51,793 bases of DNA, taken from Acidimicrobiales bacterium (GTDB lineage Bacteria > Actinomycetota > Acidimicrobiia > Acidimicrobiales > Acidimicrobilacustridaceae). Within the stretch, counting starts at the first letter, position 1, and each line of letters opens with the position of its first letter. Shown piece after piece: positions 10,797 to 17,791 of the stretch. Below the pieces are notes generated by a model, which was given only the letters and a program-made list of their open reading frames with translations, was not told the DNA's origin and did not search any database. Made by a program: the position numbers and the translations under genes. The stretch is taken from contig JALOLF010000024.1 of the NCBI GenBank assembly GCA_025456085.1, forward strand, positions 1-51,793, in the 5' to 3' direction.

Positions 10797-12626
10797 GCGC
10801 GCCGGAGCAGGTCCCGGCCCGGGCCCGTCGCACCGGGGTGCCGGGCGCGTCCGATCCCGTTCCGGACGCCGTGCACGCCGAGGTGCTGGTGCCGGGCAGC
10901 CTCGACGAGCCGACCGCGCTCGAGGCGGTGGCCGCGGCGCCCGATCTGGTGGAGCCCGACGACGGCCTCGGCTCGGACCGGGCGCTGCAGGTGCTGCGCC
11001 GGGGGCTGGCGGTCAGCCCCGAGCTGCGGGCCAGCCTCCGCTTCACCGCGGCGACGGCGCTGCTCACCGCGGTGGGGCGCATCACCATCCCCATCCTCAT
11101 CCAGCAGATCCTCGACGAGGGGGTCACCGGCGACTCGGGGTTCCGTCCCGGGTTCGTCCTCGGCGCCTGTGCGCTGGCCCTCGTCGTCGTGGCCGTCGTG
11201 GCTGTCCTGAGCCGGCTCACCAACGTGCGCATGCACGGCGCGGGTCACCTCCGACATCGAGACCATCGCCCGCTTCGCCCAGTGGGGTGCCATCGCCTGG
11301 GTGGTGAACCCCATCGTCATCGTCGGGGTGCTCGCCGTGCTGGCCGTCTACTCCTGGCAGCTGGCCTTGGTGTGCGTGGTGATCCTGGGCCCGCTCGTGC
11401 CCATCCTGCGGGTGTTGCAGCGTCGCCAGCTGCGGGCCTACGACGAGGTGCGCACGCGGGTGGGCGAGACGCTCACCGCGGTGTCCGAGAGCGTCATGGG
11501 TGCCGGGGTGATCCGCGCCTACGGCGTCGGGGTGCCCGTGCGCCGCCGGCTCCGCAGCGCCAGCCAGGAGCAGTACCGGGCGGAGGTCACGGCCGCGGCC
11601 TACTTCGCCACCATGTTCCCGCTGGCCGACGTGTTCGGTGGCCTGGCCCTGGGAGCGGTCGTGGCGGCCGGGGCCTGGTGGGGGCCGTCGTGGGGGCTCG
11701 ACGTCGGCGCGCTCATCGCCTGCATCTTCCTGGTGCAGCTGATGCTGTCGCCCATCGCGGAGCTGGGGGAGGTCCTCAACGACACCCAGACCGCCATCGC
11801 CGGGTGGCGCAAGGTCCTCGACGTGCTCGACCTGCCCGTCGAGGTGGTCGAGGCGGTGCCCGGGCTCGACCTGCCCCGCGGCGCGCTGTCGGTGCGGGCC
11901 GACCACGTCGGCTTCGCCTACCGCGACGGCCCGCCGGTGCTGCGGGACGTGAGCGTGGCCATCCCCCCTGGCTGTGCGGTGGCCATCGTGGGCGAGACCG
12001 GTTCGGGCAAGACCACGTTCGCCAAGCTGCTGTGCCGCCTGGCGGATCCCACGGCCGGTTCCATCCGCGTCGGTGGCGTCGAGCTGCGGGAGGTGGCGGC
12101 CGCGGAGCGCCACCGGGCCATCCGCATGGTGCCCCAGGACGGGTTCCTCTTCGACGCCACCGTGGGCGAGAACGTGCGCATGGGCCGTCCCGGCGCCTCG
12201 CTCGACGACGTCGCGGAGGCGTTCGCCCGCCTGGGTCTCGACGGGTGGTTGGACGGCCTCGCCGACGGGTTGGACACCGAGGTCGGCGAACGGGGCGAGA
12301 ACCTGTCGGTGGGCGAGCGCCAGCTCGTGTCGCTCGCCCGCGCCCAGCTCGCCGACCCCGGCCTGCTGGTGCTCGACGAGGCCACGTCCGCCGTGGACCC
12401 CGAGACCGAGCGGGCGCTGTCGACGGCGCTCGTGCGACTGGCCGAGGGGCGCACGACCATCAGCATCGCCCACCGGCTCTCGACCGCGGAGTCCGCCGAG
12501 CTGGTGCTGGTCTTCGACGACGGTCGTCTCGTCGAGGAGGGGCGCCACGACGAGCTGGTCGCCGCGGGCGGGCGCTACGCGGAGCTGTACGCCGGCTGGG
12601 TGGGCAACACTCGGCGCTCGACGTAG
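10793..12626 (+). pseudogene. Second ABC exporter half, internally deleted and frameshifted
   Basis: One frame runs from GTG 10793 and gives the first two membrane helices, ending at RLTNVRM (to 11233). The conserved family text resumes one frame over at TARVTSDIETIARFAQWG (from about 11236) and continues to 12626. The intervening segment (about 30-36 residues in homologous exporters, between NVRM and the RVTSDIE motif) is absent. The ATPase is intact: GETGSGKTT, signature LSVGERQ (ABCC-like), LLVLDEATSAVD with the catalytic Glu, and SIAHRLST. It would complement the degenerate partner upstream. It is either a true pseudogene or an assembly deletion. Confidence 0.8.
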
Positions 12627-12632
12627 TGGCCG

Positions 12633-12674
12633 GTCGGCGCGCGGCCCGGACGGGCCGTCGGCCCGCTCGCCGAC
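12633..12674. terminator. Nested hairpin at convergent junction
   Basis: An outer stem GTCGGCG (12633-12639) / CGCCGAC (12668-12674) encloses a perfect inner stem GGCCCG-GA-CGGGCC (12643-12656). It lies between the converging ABC and sigma genes; no T tract follows, as is common in GC-rich actinobacteria. Confidence 0.5.
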
Positions 12675-12681
12675 GATGTGT

Positions 12682-13221
12682 TCAGGCCTCGCCGGCCCGG
12701 CGGGAGTCGTCGATGCGGCCGATGAGGTCGTCGCGCGCTCGGGCCACCCGCGAGCGGATGGTCCCGACGGGTACCCCGAGGGTGTCGGCGGCCTCGGCGT
12801 AGGACAGCCCCAGCACCTGGGTGAGCACGAAGGCCTCTCGCCGCTCCTCGGGGAGGGTGGCGATGAGGTCCTCGAGGGGCAGCGACCGGTCGGCACCTGG
12901 CGCGTGCGCGCTCTGGCGGCTCGCCCGCTGGCGCAGTCGCTGGTGGAGCGCGTCACGCCGACCGCGTCGCCGGAGCTCGTCCAGGCAGACCCGCTTGGCC
13001 ACCCCGAGCAGGAACGACCGCCCGGTGCCCTCGCCCCGGAACCCGTGCAGCGCCCGCGCGGCGCGGAGATACGTCTCCTGGGTCAGATCGTCGGCGCTCT
13101 GGACGTCGACCAGCCGCGCGCACCAGCGCCACACGTCGGCCTGGGTGGCCCGCACCAGGGCGTCGAACGCCTGCTGATCACCGTTGGAGGCACGTTGCGC
13201 GAGCGCGGTGGTGTCGTCCAC
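12682..13221 (-). CDS. ECF-family RNA polymerase sigma factor
   Basis: This 179-residue sigma-70 family protein has region 2 (AFDALVRATQADVWRWCARL, then DDLTQETYLRAARAL) and a C-terminal region 4 helix-turn-helix (YAEAADTLGVPVGTIRSRV). No region 1 or 3 is present, which defines the ECF type. GTG at 13221 is chosen because longer in-frame starts would lie upstream of the predicted promoter, and the resulting length is typical. It is divergent from a zinc-finger anti-sigma gene 86 bases away and close to a copper chaperone gene, so copper or envelope stress is the likely signal (inference). Confidence 0.9.
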   Translation of the reverse strand: MDDTTALAQRASNGDQQAFDALVRATQADVWRWCARLVDVQSADDLTQETYLRAARALHGFRGEGTGRSFLLGVAKRVCLDELRRRGRRDALHQRLRQRASRQSAHAPGADRSLPLEDLIATLPEERREAFVLTQVLGLSYAEAADTLGVPVGTIRSRVARARDDLIGRIDDSRRAGEA

Positions 13222-13240
13222 ACCCCCGAGTCTCGTCGGC

Positions 13241-13301
13241 GTGACGATCCCGCGCCAGCCGACGGATCCCCGGGGAACCAACATGCGTCGAGGAACGACT
13301 G
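13241..13301. promoter_or_regulatory. Back-to-back ECF promoters, sigma / anti-sigma
   Basis: On the plus strand, GGGGAACC (13272-13279), 16 bases, then CGACTG (13296-13301) precedes the anti-sigma gene. On the minus strand, GGGGATCC (13271-13264), 17 bases, then CGTCAC (13246-13241) precedes the sigma gene. The two -35 elements abut in the near-palindrome GGATCCCCGGGGAACC. GGAAC with CGTC-like -10 boxes is the general ECF promoter form, so autoregulation is likely. Confidence 0.5.
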
Positions 13302-13307
13302 TGGAGC

Positions 13308-14066
13308 ATGCAGTGCACGTCGTATCGCGAGATCCTCTCCGCCGAGCAGGACGGAGAAGCCCTGCCACGCGAGATCGCCGCGGCCCGCGCACACCTGGCG
13401 GGCTGCCCGTCGTGCGCGGCGTACGAGACGGCGATCGGCGACCTCGGCCGCCGCTTCGTGCTGCGGGTGGCCGAGCCCGTGCCGGATCTCACGCTGCGCA
13501 TCACCGAGCAGGTGCGGGTGGGGCGCGACCGTGTCGCGCTGGGGCTGCGGGTGGCCCTCGTCGGTGTGGCCGCGGCCCTGTTCGTCGTGTCGGTCCAGTG
13601 CCTCGCCGAGACGACACACCCCGGTCACAGCTCGCACCACCTCGCCATGTGGGACCTGGCCTTCGCGGTCGGGCTGGTCGTCGTCGCCCTCCAGCCCCAC
13701 CGGGCGCGGGGCCTGGTGCCCCTCGGTGCGGCCATGGTCGGGCTGATGATCGCGGCGAACCTCATCGAGCGGATGGAGGGGACGGCGGGCGACATGACGG
13801 TCACCGCCCACCTGCTCGAGGTCGTGGCGACCGGTCTGCTGTGGCTGCTCGGGCGACGTGAGACCCGGTCGGAATCGGCGCCGTCGCTCACGGCCACCCC
13901 CGCCCTGCTCGCCCACCATGTGGCCCCACCCCGGCTGCGTCTGGCGGCGCCGCTCGGGGCGCTGCTGCTGGCGGGCGCACTGGTGGTGGTGACCTCGCCC
14001 CAGTCCGGTGCGGCGACCGGTGAGCCGACGGGAACCGTCGACACCCACGAGCACGACGCCCCGTGA
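13308..14066 (+). CDS. Zinc-finger (zf-HC2) membrane anti-sigma factor
   Basis: This 252-residue protein begins with a ZAS-type domain containing ARAHLAGCPSCAAYE, the His-x3-Cys-x2-Cys zinc motif that binds ECF sigma factors. It is followed by about five hydrophobic segments (near residues 75-98, 110-128, 135-152, 165-183 and 205-228). Such multi-helix zf-HC2 proteins are known beside copper-handling genes in actinobacteria. The C-terminus is His/Asp-rich (DTHEHDAP), possibly metal-sensing. It would hold the divergent sigma factor inactive until an envelope signal releases it. Divergent rather than co-directional placement with its sigma gene is unusual. Confidence 0.85.
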   Translation: MQCTSYREILSAEQDGEALPREIAAARAHLAGCPSCAAYETAIGDLGRRFVLRVAEPVPDLTLRITEQVRVGRDRVALGLRVALVGVAAALFVVSVQCLAETTHPGHSSHHLAMWDLAFAVGLVVVALQPHRARGLVPLGAAMVGLMIAANLIERMEGTAGDMTVTAHLLEVVATGLLWLLGRRETRSESAPSLTATPALLAHHVAPPRLRLAAPLGALLLAGALVVVTSPQSGAATGEPTGTVDTHEHDAP

Positions 14067-14175
14067 CGGTGTCCCCCGTGCCGGTGTCCCTCGTGCCGGT
14101 GGCGCCGCCGGGATCGCCCGAGTCGCCTCCGGCGTGACGCATGTCACCGGCCTCGGGACGGCGTCGCCCGATTTC

Positions 14176-14205
14176 GGGGAACTGAACGACCGTCCACGAC
14201 GACAG
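14176..14205 (+). promoter_or_regulatory. ECF-type promoter of the copper chaperone gene
   Basis: GGGGAACT (14176-14183), 16 bases, then CGACAG (14200-14205). It matches the anti-sigma promoter in both elements and in spacing, predicting that the neighbouring sigma factor drives the PCuAC gene with a leader of about 100 bases. Confidence 0.55.
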
Positions 14206-14310
14206 TCCCTCGTGCGGTCGGCACGGCCGCCCGGGTGCACGACCCCGGCGCGCGGCGACGCCGATGTGACAACCCCCGATGAGACAGCCCCCGACGAGAG
14301 AAGGTCGAAC

Positions 14311-14925
14311 ATGAAGCGGTACGGGTACTTGGCGATGGCGGGCTTCCTGGCCCTCGGCACGATCGCGGCGGCTGGCTGCAGCGACGACGACGACGGCGAG
14401 GAGGCGACCACGGGCGGGACCGCCGCCACGGCCACCGATGAGGGCACCTCGGTCGAGGCGGACACGGCCATCGTCGTCACCGACGCCTGGTGCCGGACGT
14501 CGCCCGCGAGCGCCGAGAACGGCGCTTGCTACATGATGATCGAGAACACCGGTGACGAGGACGACGCCCTGGTCGACGCCCAGGCGCCCACAAGCGTGGC
14601 CGCCAAGACCGAGGTGCACGAGGTCGTCATGGCCGACGGCGGCATGACCGGCACCTCCATGGCCGACGACGGCATGAGCGAGGGCACGATGGCCGAGGAG
14701 GGCATGACCGGCACCTCGATGGCCGGCGGCGGCGAGATGGAGATGCGTGAGGTCGACCAGGTCGACCTGCCCGCCGGCGAGACCGTCGAGCTCAAGCCGG
14801 GCAGCTACCACATCATGCTGCTCGAGCTGGCCGCACCCCTCGAGACGGGTTCGACCATCGAGGTGACCCTCGAGTTCGAGAAGGCCGGGTCCCAGACCGT
14901 CGAGGCCGAGGTCCGCGAGAGCTGA
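14311..14925 (+). CDS. PCuAC-family copper chaperone lipoprotein, Met-rich insert
   Basis: This 204-residue lipoprotein (lipobox AAAGC, Cys23) has an acidic linker and a PCuAC domain: TDAWCRTSP, GACYMMIENTGD, the Cu(I)-ligand His103 in EVHEVVM, then VDLPAGETVELKPGSYHIML with His167 and Met169. PCuAC proteins carry Cu(I) outside the membrane, often to cytochrome oxidase CuA. Between the first His/Met and the rest, the metal loop is enlarged by about 33 residues containing Met at 107, 112, 117, 122, 127, 132 and 137, exactly every five residues. It lies downstream of the sigma/anti-sigma pair and shares their promoter motif. Confidence 0.9.
   Translation: MKRYGYLAMAGFLALGTIAAAGCSDDDDGEEATTGGTAATATDEGTSVEADTAIVVTDAWCRTSPASAENGACYMMIENTGDEDDALVDAQAPTSVAAKTEVHEVVMADGGMTGTSMADDGMSEGTMAEEGMTGTSMAGGGEMEMREVDQVDLPAGETVELKPGSYHIMLLELAAPLETGSTIEVTLEFEKAGSQTVEAEVRES
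14629..14733 (+). repeat. 15/30-bp coding repeat encoding Met every 5 residues
   Basis: Seven consecutive 15-base units each begin with ATG. Alternating units encode MADGG-like and MTGTS-like pentapeptides, so the higher-order period is 30 bases; two 15-base units differ at a single base. Confidence 0.85.
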
Positions 14926-14934
14926 TCGCCCACC

Positions 14935-15004
14935 GGTCCGGTCGGGGCATCGACCGGACCGACCTGCACGCGAAGGGCCGGCCTGGCGCAGCCGGCCCTT
15001 CGCG
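14935..15004 (+). terminator. Tandem hairpin terminator after the copper chaperone
   Basis: Two perfect hairpins occur in series: GGTCCGGTCG/CGACCGGACC (14935-14944, 14951-14960, six-base loop) and CGCGAAGGGCCGGC/GCCGGCCCTTCGCG (14969-14982, 14991-15004, eight-base loop). They insulate mdh from upstream transcription. Confidence 0.75.
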
Positions 15005-15071
15005 CGCCCGTCCGTCCGCCGACCGAGCTCGCCCGGACCACCGGGTTTTCCGCCTGGCGGCGAACCCTCGC

Positions 15072-15077
15072 TAGATT
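15072..15077 (+). promoter_or_regulatory. -10 box TAGATT for mdh
   Basis: TAGATT lies 37 bases before the preferred GTG start; the short leader includes the GAGGAG ribosome binding site at 15102-15107. Confidence 0.45.
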
Positions 15078-15114
15078 CGTACGAGTCAACGAGATGTCAT
15101 CGAGGAGCTCTGCC

Positions 15115-16107
15115 GTGACCATGAAGGACCCCGTTCGCGTCGCCGTCACCGGGGCCGCCGGCCAGATCGGGTACAGCCTGCTGTTCCGCATCGCCAGTGG
15201 CGCCATGCTGGGCGACGACCAGCCCGTCATCCTCCAGATGCTGGAGATCACGCCCGCCATGGACGCGCTGCGGGGCGTGGGCATGGAGCTGGAGGACTGC
15301 GCCTTCCCGCTGTTGGACGGCATGGTGCAGACCGACGACCCCAACGTCGCCTTCGGCGACGCCGACTACGTGCTGCTCGTGGGGTCCCGTCCCCGCAGCA
15401 AGGGCATGGAGCGCAAGGATCTCCTCGAGGCCAACGGCGCCATCTTCACGGTGCAGGGCAAGGCGCTGTCGGACAACGCGGCGGCCGACGTGCGGGTCCT
15501 CGTGGTCGGCAACCCCGCCAACACGAACTGCCTCATCGCCATGCACAACGCCCCGAACATCCCTGCCGAGCGGTTCACCGCCATGACGCGCCTGGACCAC
15601 AACCGGGCCATGGCCCAGCTCGCGGCCAAGACGGGTACGACCGTCAACGACATCACCCGGATGACGATCTGGGGCAACCACTCGGCCACGCAGTACCCCG
15701 ACGTGTTCAACGCCGAGGTGAAGGGGCGCAACGCCGCCGAGGTCGTGGGTGACGAGACCTGGATCGCAGACGACTTCATCCCCACGGTGCAGCAGCGCGG
15801 CGCAGCGGTCATCGAGGCCCGTGGGCTGTCGAGCGCCGCTTCGGCCGCCAACGCCGCCATCGGCCACATGCGCACCTGGGCGTTGGGGACCGCCGAGGGC
15901 GACTGGGTCAGCATGGCCATCCCCTCCGACGGCAGCTACGGCGTGCCCGAGGGCCTGATCTCCTCGTTCCCGGTCACCTGCTCGGGTGGCAGCTACTCGA
16001 TCGTGCAGGGACTCGAGCACAACGAGTTCGCCCAGGCCCGCATCGACGCCACGGTGGCCGAGCTGGGCGAGGAGCGTGACACCGTCGCCGAGCTGGGGCT
16101 GCTCTGA
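15115..16107 (+). CDS. mdh: Malate dehydrogenase
   Basis: This enzyme oxidises malate to oxaloacetate with NAD. The 330-residue protein shows the Rossmann motif [19 protein letters not shown], the mobile-loop Arg residues in [25 protein letters not shown], the catalytic Asp/Arg segment [13 protein letters not shown] and the catalytic His in [11 protein letters not shown]. It belongs to the LDH-like/cytosolic MDH group. GTG at 15115 is preferred because GAGGAG stands seven bases before it. An in-frame ATG at 15094 would add seven residues, and an ATG at 15121 is the other option. It is flanked by strong terminators and so monocistronic. Confidence 0.95.
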   Translation: MTMKDPVRVAVTGAAGQIGYSLLFRIASGAMLGDDQPVILQMLEITPAMDALRGVGMELEDCAFPLLDGMVQTDDPNVAFGDADYVLLVGSRPRSKGMERKDLLEANGAIFTVQGKALSDNAAADVRVLVVGNPANTNCLIAMHNAPNIPAERFTAMTRLDHNRAMAQLAAKTGTTVNDITRMTIWGNHSATQYPDVFNAEVKGRNAAEVVGDETWIADDFIPTVQQRGAAVIEARGLSSAASAANAAIGHMRTWALGTAEGDWVSMAIPSDGSYGVPEGLISSFPVTCSGGSYSIVQGLEHNEFAQARIDATVAELGEERDTVAELGLL

Positions 16108-16111
16108 GCCA

Positions 16112-16183
16112 CGGACGCGGCCGGGCGACCGCCGTCCGGGCGTTGCGCACGGGGGTCGTCGGCGTCGAGCCGGCGGCCCCCGT
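16112..16183. terminator. Hairpin pair between mdh and the glycosylase gene
   Basis: CGGAC...GTCCG (16112-16138) and the longer ACGGGGG (16149-16155) / CCCCCGT (16177-16183) stem with inner GC pairs lie between converging genes and could stop transcription from both sides. Confidence 0.55.
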
Positions 16184-16185
16184 CG

Positions 16186-17022
16186 TCACTTCAGGAACCT
16201 GCTCGTGGTGTTGTCGGCGAGCACGCGTCCCCCGGTCTGACAGGTCGGGCAGTAGTTGACCGTGTAGCTGGCGTACGTCACGGCGCGCACCGTGTCGCCG
16301 CACTCGGGGCAGGCCTCGCCCGTGCGCCGGTAGACCCGGCCGGGCCGCTCCGCCGACGAGCTCATCTCCTCCCGGCTCCGTTCCGCCGTCAGCGCGTCGT
16401 CGATGCAGGCGGCGATGGCCCCGTGCAGCTGCGCCACCTCCCGGGCGTCGAGCCTGCCCGTGGGGGCGAAGGGGGACAGCTGCGCCCGGTGGCAGATCTC
16501 GCTGGCCAGCCGGCGTCCGATGCCCGACACCGCCCGCTGGTCCCGCAGGAACCCGTGCAACCGCATCGAGCGGGCGCGGAGTCGGTCCTGCAGCGCGTCG
16601 AGGGCGATCGACGCCGCGTCCGGGCCCAGCCCCTGCAGCGGCGGTTGGGTGAGGGGGTCGTCGGCCACGAGCCAGATGCCGGCCCGCTTCTCCTTGGCCT
16701 GTTCGCTCAGCAGCAGCGCGTCGCCGGCGTCGAAGGACCACCGGGCCAGGCCTCCCCGGGGTCTGGCGGTCTGCTTCACGTCGACGCTCAGGCGGCCGCC
16801 CTGCATCAGGTGCACGACGAACGTGGCCGAGGGGAAGCGCACCAGCAGGTACTTCCCGACGCGGTCGACCTCCTCCAGGGGTTCGCCCGCGAGCGATGCC
16901 GGATCGGGTCGGGCGGTCTTCATGGCGGTGAAGGACAGGGCCACGAACCGTGCCAGCCGCTGTCCGGCGAGCAGCGCGGTGAGTCGTTCGGCGTGGGCCT
17001 GCAGCTCGGGCAGCTCGGGCAC
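16186..17022 (-). CDS. Fpg/Nei-family DNA glycosylase
   Basis: This 278-residue base-excision repair enzyme removes oxidised bases and nicks the abasic site. The N-terminus reads PELPEL, with the Pro and Glu that form the active site after Met removal. GKYLLVRF holds the conserved beta-hairpin Lys. The H2TH region is GIGRRLASEICHRAQLSPF, and the C-terminal zinc finger has CPECG and CPTCQ pairs. Whether it is Fpg (8-oxoG) or Nei (pyrimidines) cannot be settled. GTG at 17022 is six bases after the SCP2 gene stop, so the two are co-transcribed. Confidence 0.92.
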   Translation of the reverse strand: MPELPELQAHAERLTALLAGQRLARFVALSFTAMKTARPDPASLAGEPLEEVDRVGKYLLVRFPSATFVVHLMQGGRLSVDVKQTARPRGGLARWSFDAGDALLLSEQAKEKRAGIWLVADDPLTQPPLQGLGPDAASIALDALQDRLRARSMRLHGFLRDQRAVSGIGRRLASEICHRAQLSPFAPTGRLDAREVAQLHGAIAACIDDALTAERSREEMSSSAERPGRVYRRTGEACPECGDTVRAVTYASYTVNYCPTCQTGGRVLADNTTSRFLK

Positions 17023-17028
17023 GGCCGT

Positions 17029-17415
17029 TCAGTCCCGCGCCGCGCGCACGGCGGCGAAGACGTCGCCGAGGCGACCGAACGCCTGCTGGTGCTCGAGCAG
17101 CACGAGCGGGTTGCCGCCCACGCGCAGGCTCCCCGACAGGAAGGCGGCCAACGGGCTGAGGCGGCCCTCGTGGATGGCCCGGGCCGTCTCGTGGTCCGTC
17201 GAGAAGCTGGCGTCGGCCTGCGGCGCGTCGCCGGGATGGACGGCCACCTCGCCGTCGTCGAGGACGAAGAACCAGCCCGTCGGACCCTCCGGCCCGTCGC
17301 TCAACCGTTGCTGGAGCACGAGCCGCCGGCCTCGGCTCGCCTCGCGCAGCTCCGCGTCGCCGGCCGCCGTCTCGTGCAGGGCGGCGATCCAGGCGGCGGT
17401 GGCGAAGCTCGGCAC
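17029..17415 (-). CDS. SCP2 sterol-transfer-like protein
   Basis: This 128-residue protein matches the SCP2 fold. It has a strand-rich N-terminal half with GWFFVLDDGEVAVHPGD and the typical ASFSTDHETARAIHEGRLSP leading into AFLSGSLRVGGNPLVLL. SCP2 domains bind lipids or acyl-CoAs; the ligand here is unknown. GTG at 17415 is preferred because a TAGCCT box lies six bases upstream and no ribosome binding site is present (leaderless). It is followed by the DNA glycosylase gene and is divergent from the swivel-domain gene across only 31 bases. Confidence 0.85.
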   Translation of the reverse strand: MPSFATAAWIAALHETAAGDAELREASRGRRLVLQQRLSDGPEGPTGWFFVLDDGEVAVHPGDAPQADASFSTDHETARAIHEGRLSPLAAFLSGSLRVGGNPLVLLEHQQAFGRLGDVFAAVRAARD

Positions 17416-17421
17416 GGCATC

Positions 17422-17438
17422 AGGCTACGTCCTACGAT
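17422..17438. promoter_or_regulatory. Divergent leaderless promoters in 31 bases
   Basis: TAGCCT on the minus strand (17427-17422) is six bases from the SCP2 GTG. TACGAT on the plus strand (17433-17438) is eight bases from the swivel-domain ATG. The two boxes are separated by five bases, so each -35 region must lie inside the opposite gene. Confidence 0.55.
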
Positions 17439-17446
17439 CGCTCGCC

Positions 17447-17791
17447 ATGCAGGAGATCGGTCACGGCGAGAAGGTGTTCGACGCCGCCGCGGTGCGCGGG
17501 CGGTGGCGGCTCATGGAAGGCCCCGAGGACGTCCTCGACCTCATGGACACCGGCGCCGAAGGGGTCATCGTGGCCGTACGGGATGCCGGCGCCACGTTCC
17601 TGTCGCCCATCTTCCACGAGCTCGCCGGCGTGGTGTGCACGGGCGGCACCCCGCGCAGCCACATCGGGATCGTGAGCCGCGAGTTCCAGGTGCCGTGCAT
17701 CATGGGCCTGCAGCTCACCGGCGACGGGCCCGTCGCCGACGCCGAGGTCGAGCTCGACTGCTCGGGTGAGCGCGGGGTGCTCCGTGGGTGA
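17447..17791 (+). CDS. Stand-alone PEP-utilizing enzyme swivel (mobile) domain
   Basis: This 114-residue protein consists of just the phosphohistidine swivel domain seen in PEP synthase, PPDK and enzyme I. The diagnostic motif is CTGGTPRSHIGIVSREF followed by QVPCIMG; the His is the likely phosphate carrier. The usual text is GGxTSHxAIxARExxxPxVxG. Preceding residues LMDTGAEGVIVAVRDAG and a C-terminal ELDCSGERGVLRG complete the beta/alpha barrel-like fold. No ATP-grasp or PEP-binding domain is attached. It overlaps an unknown 381-residue gene by eight bases, implying joint action. Confidence 0.85.
   Translation: MQEIGHGEKVFDAAAVRGRWRLMEGPEDVLDLMDTGAEGVIVAVRDAGATFLSPIFHELAGVVCTGGTPRSHIGIVSREFQVPCIMGLQLTGDGPVADAEVELDCSGERGVLRG

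Noticed and set aside
13222..13392. Longer N-terminal extension of the ECF sigma factor
   Set aside because: It would start upstream of the predicted promoter and adds Arg-rich sequence absent from ECF proteins.
15094..15114. Alternative ATG start for malate dehydrogenase
   Set aside because: Less likely than GTG 15115, which has GAGGAG at proper spacing, but not excluded.
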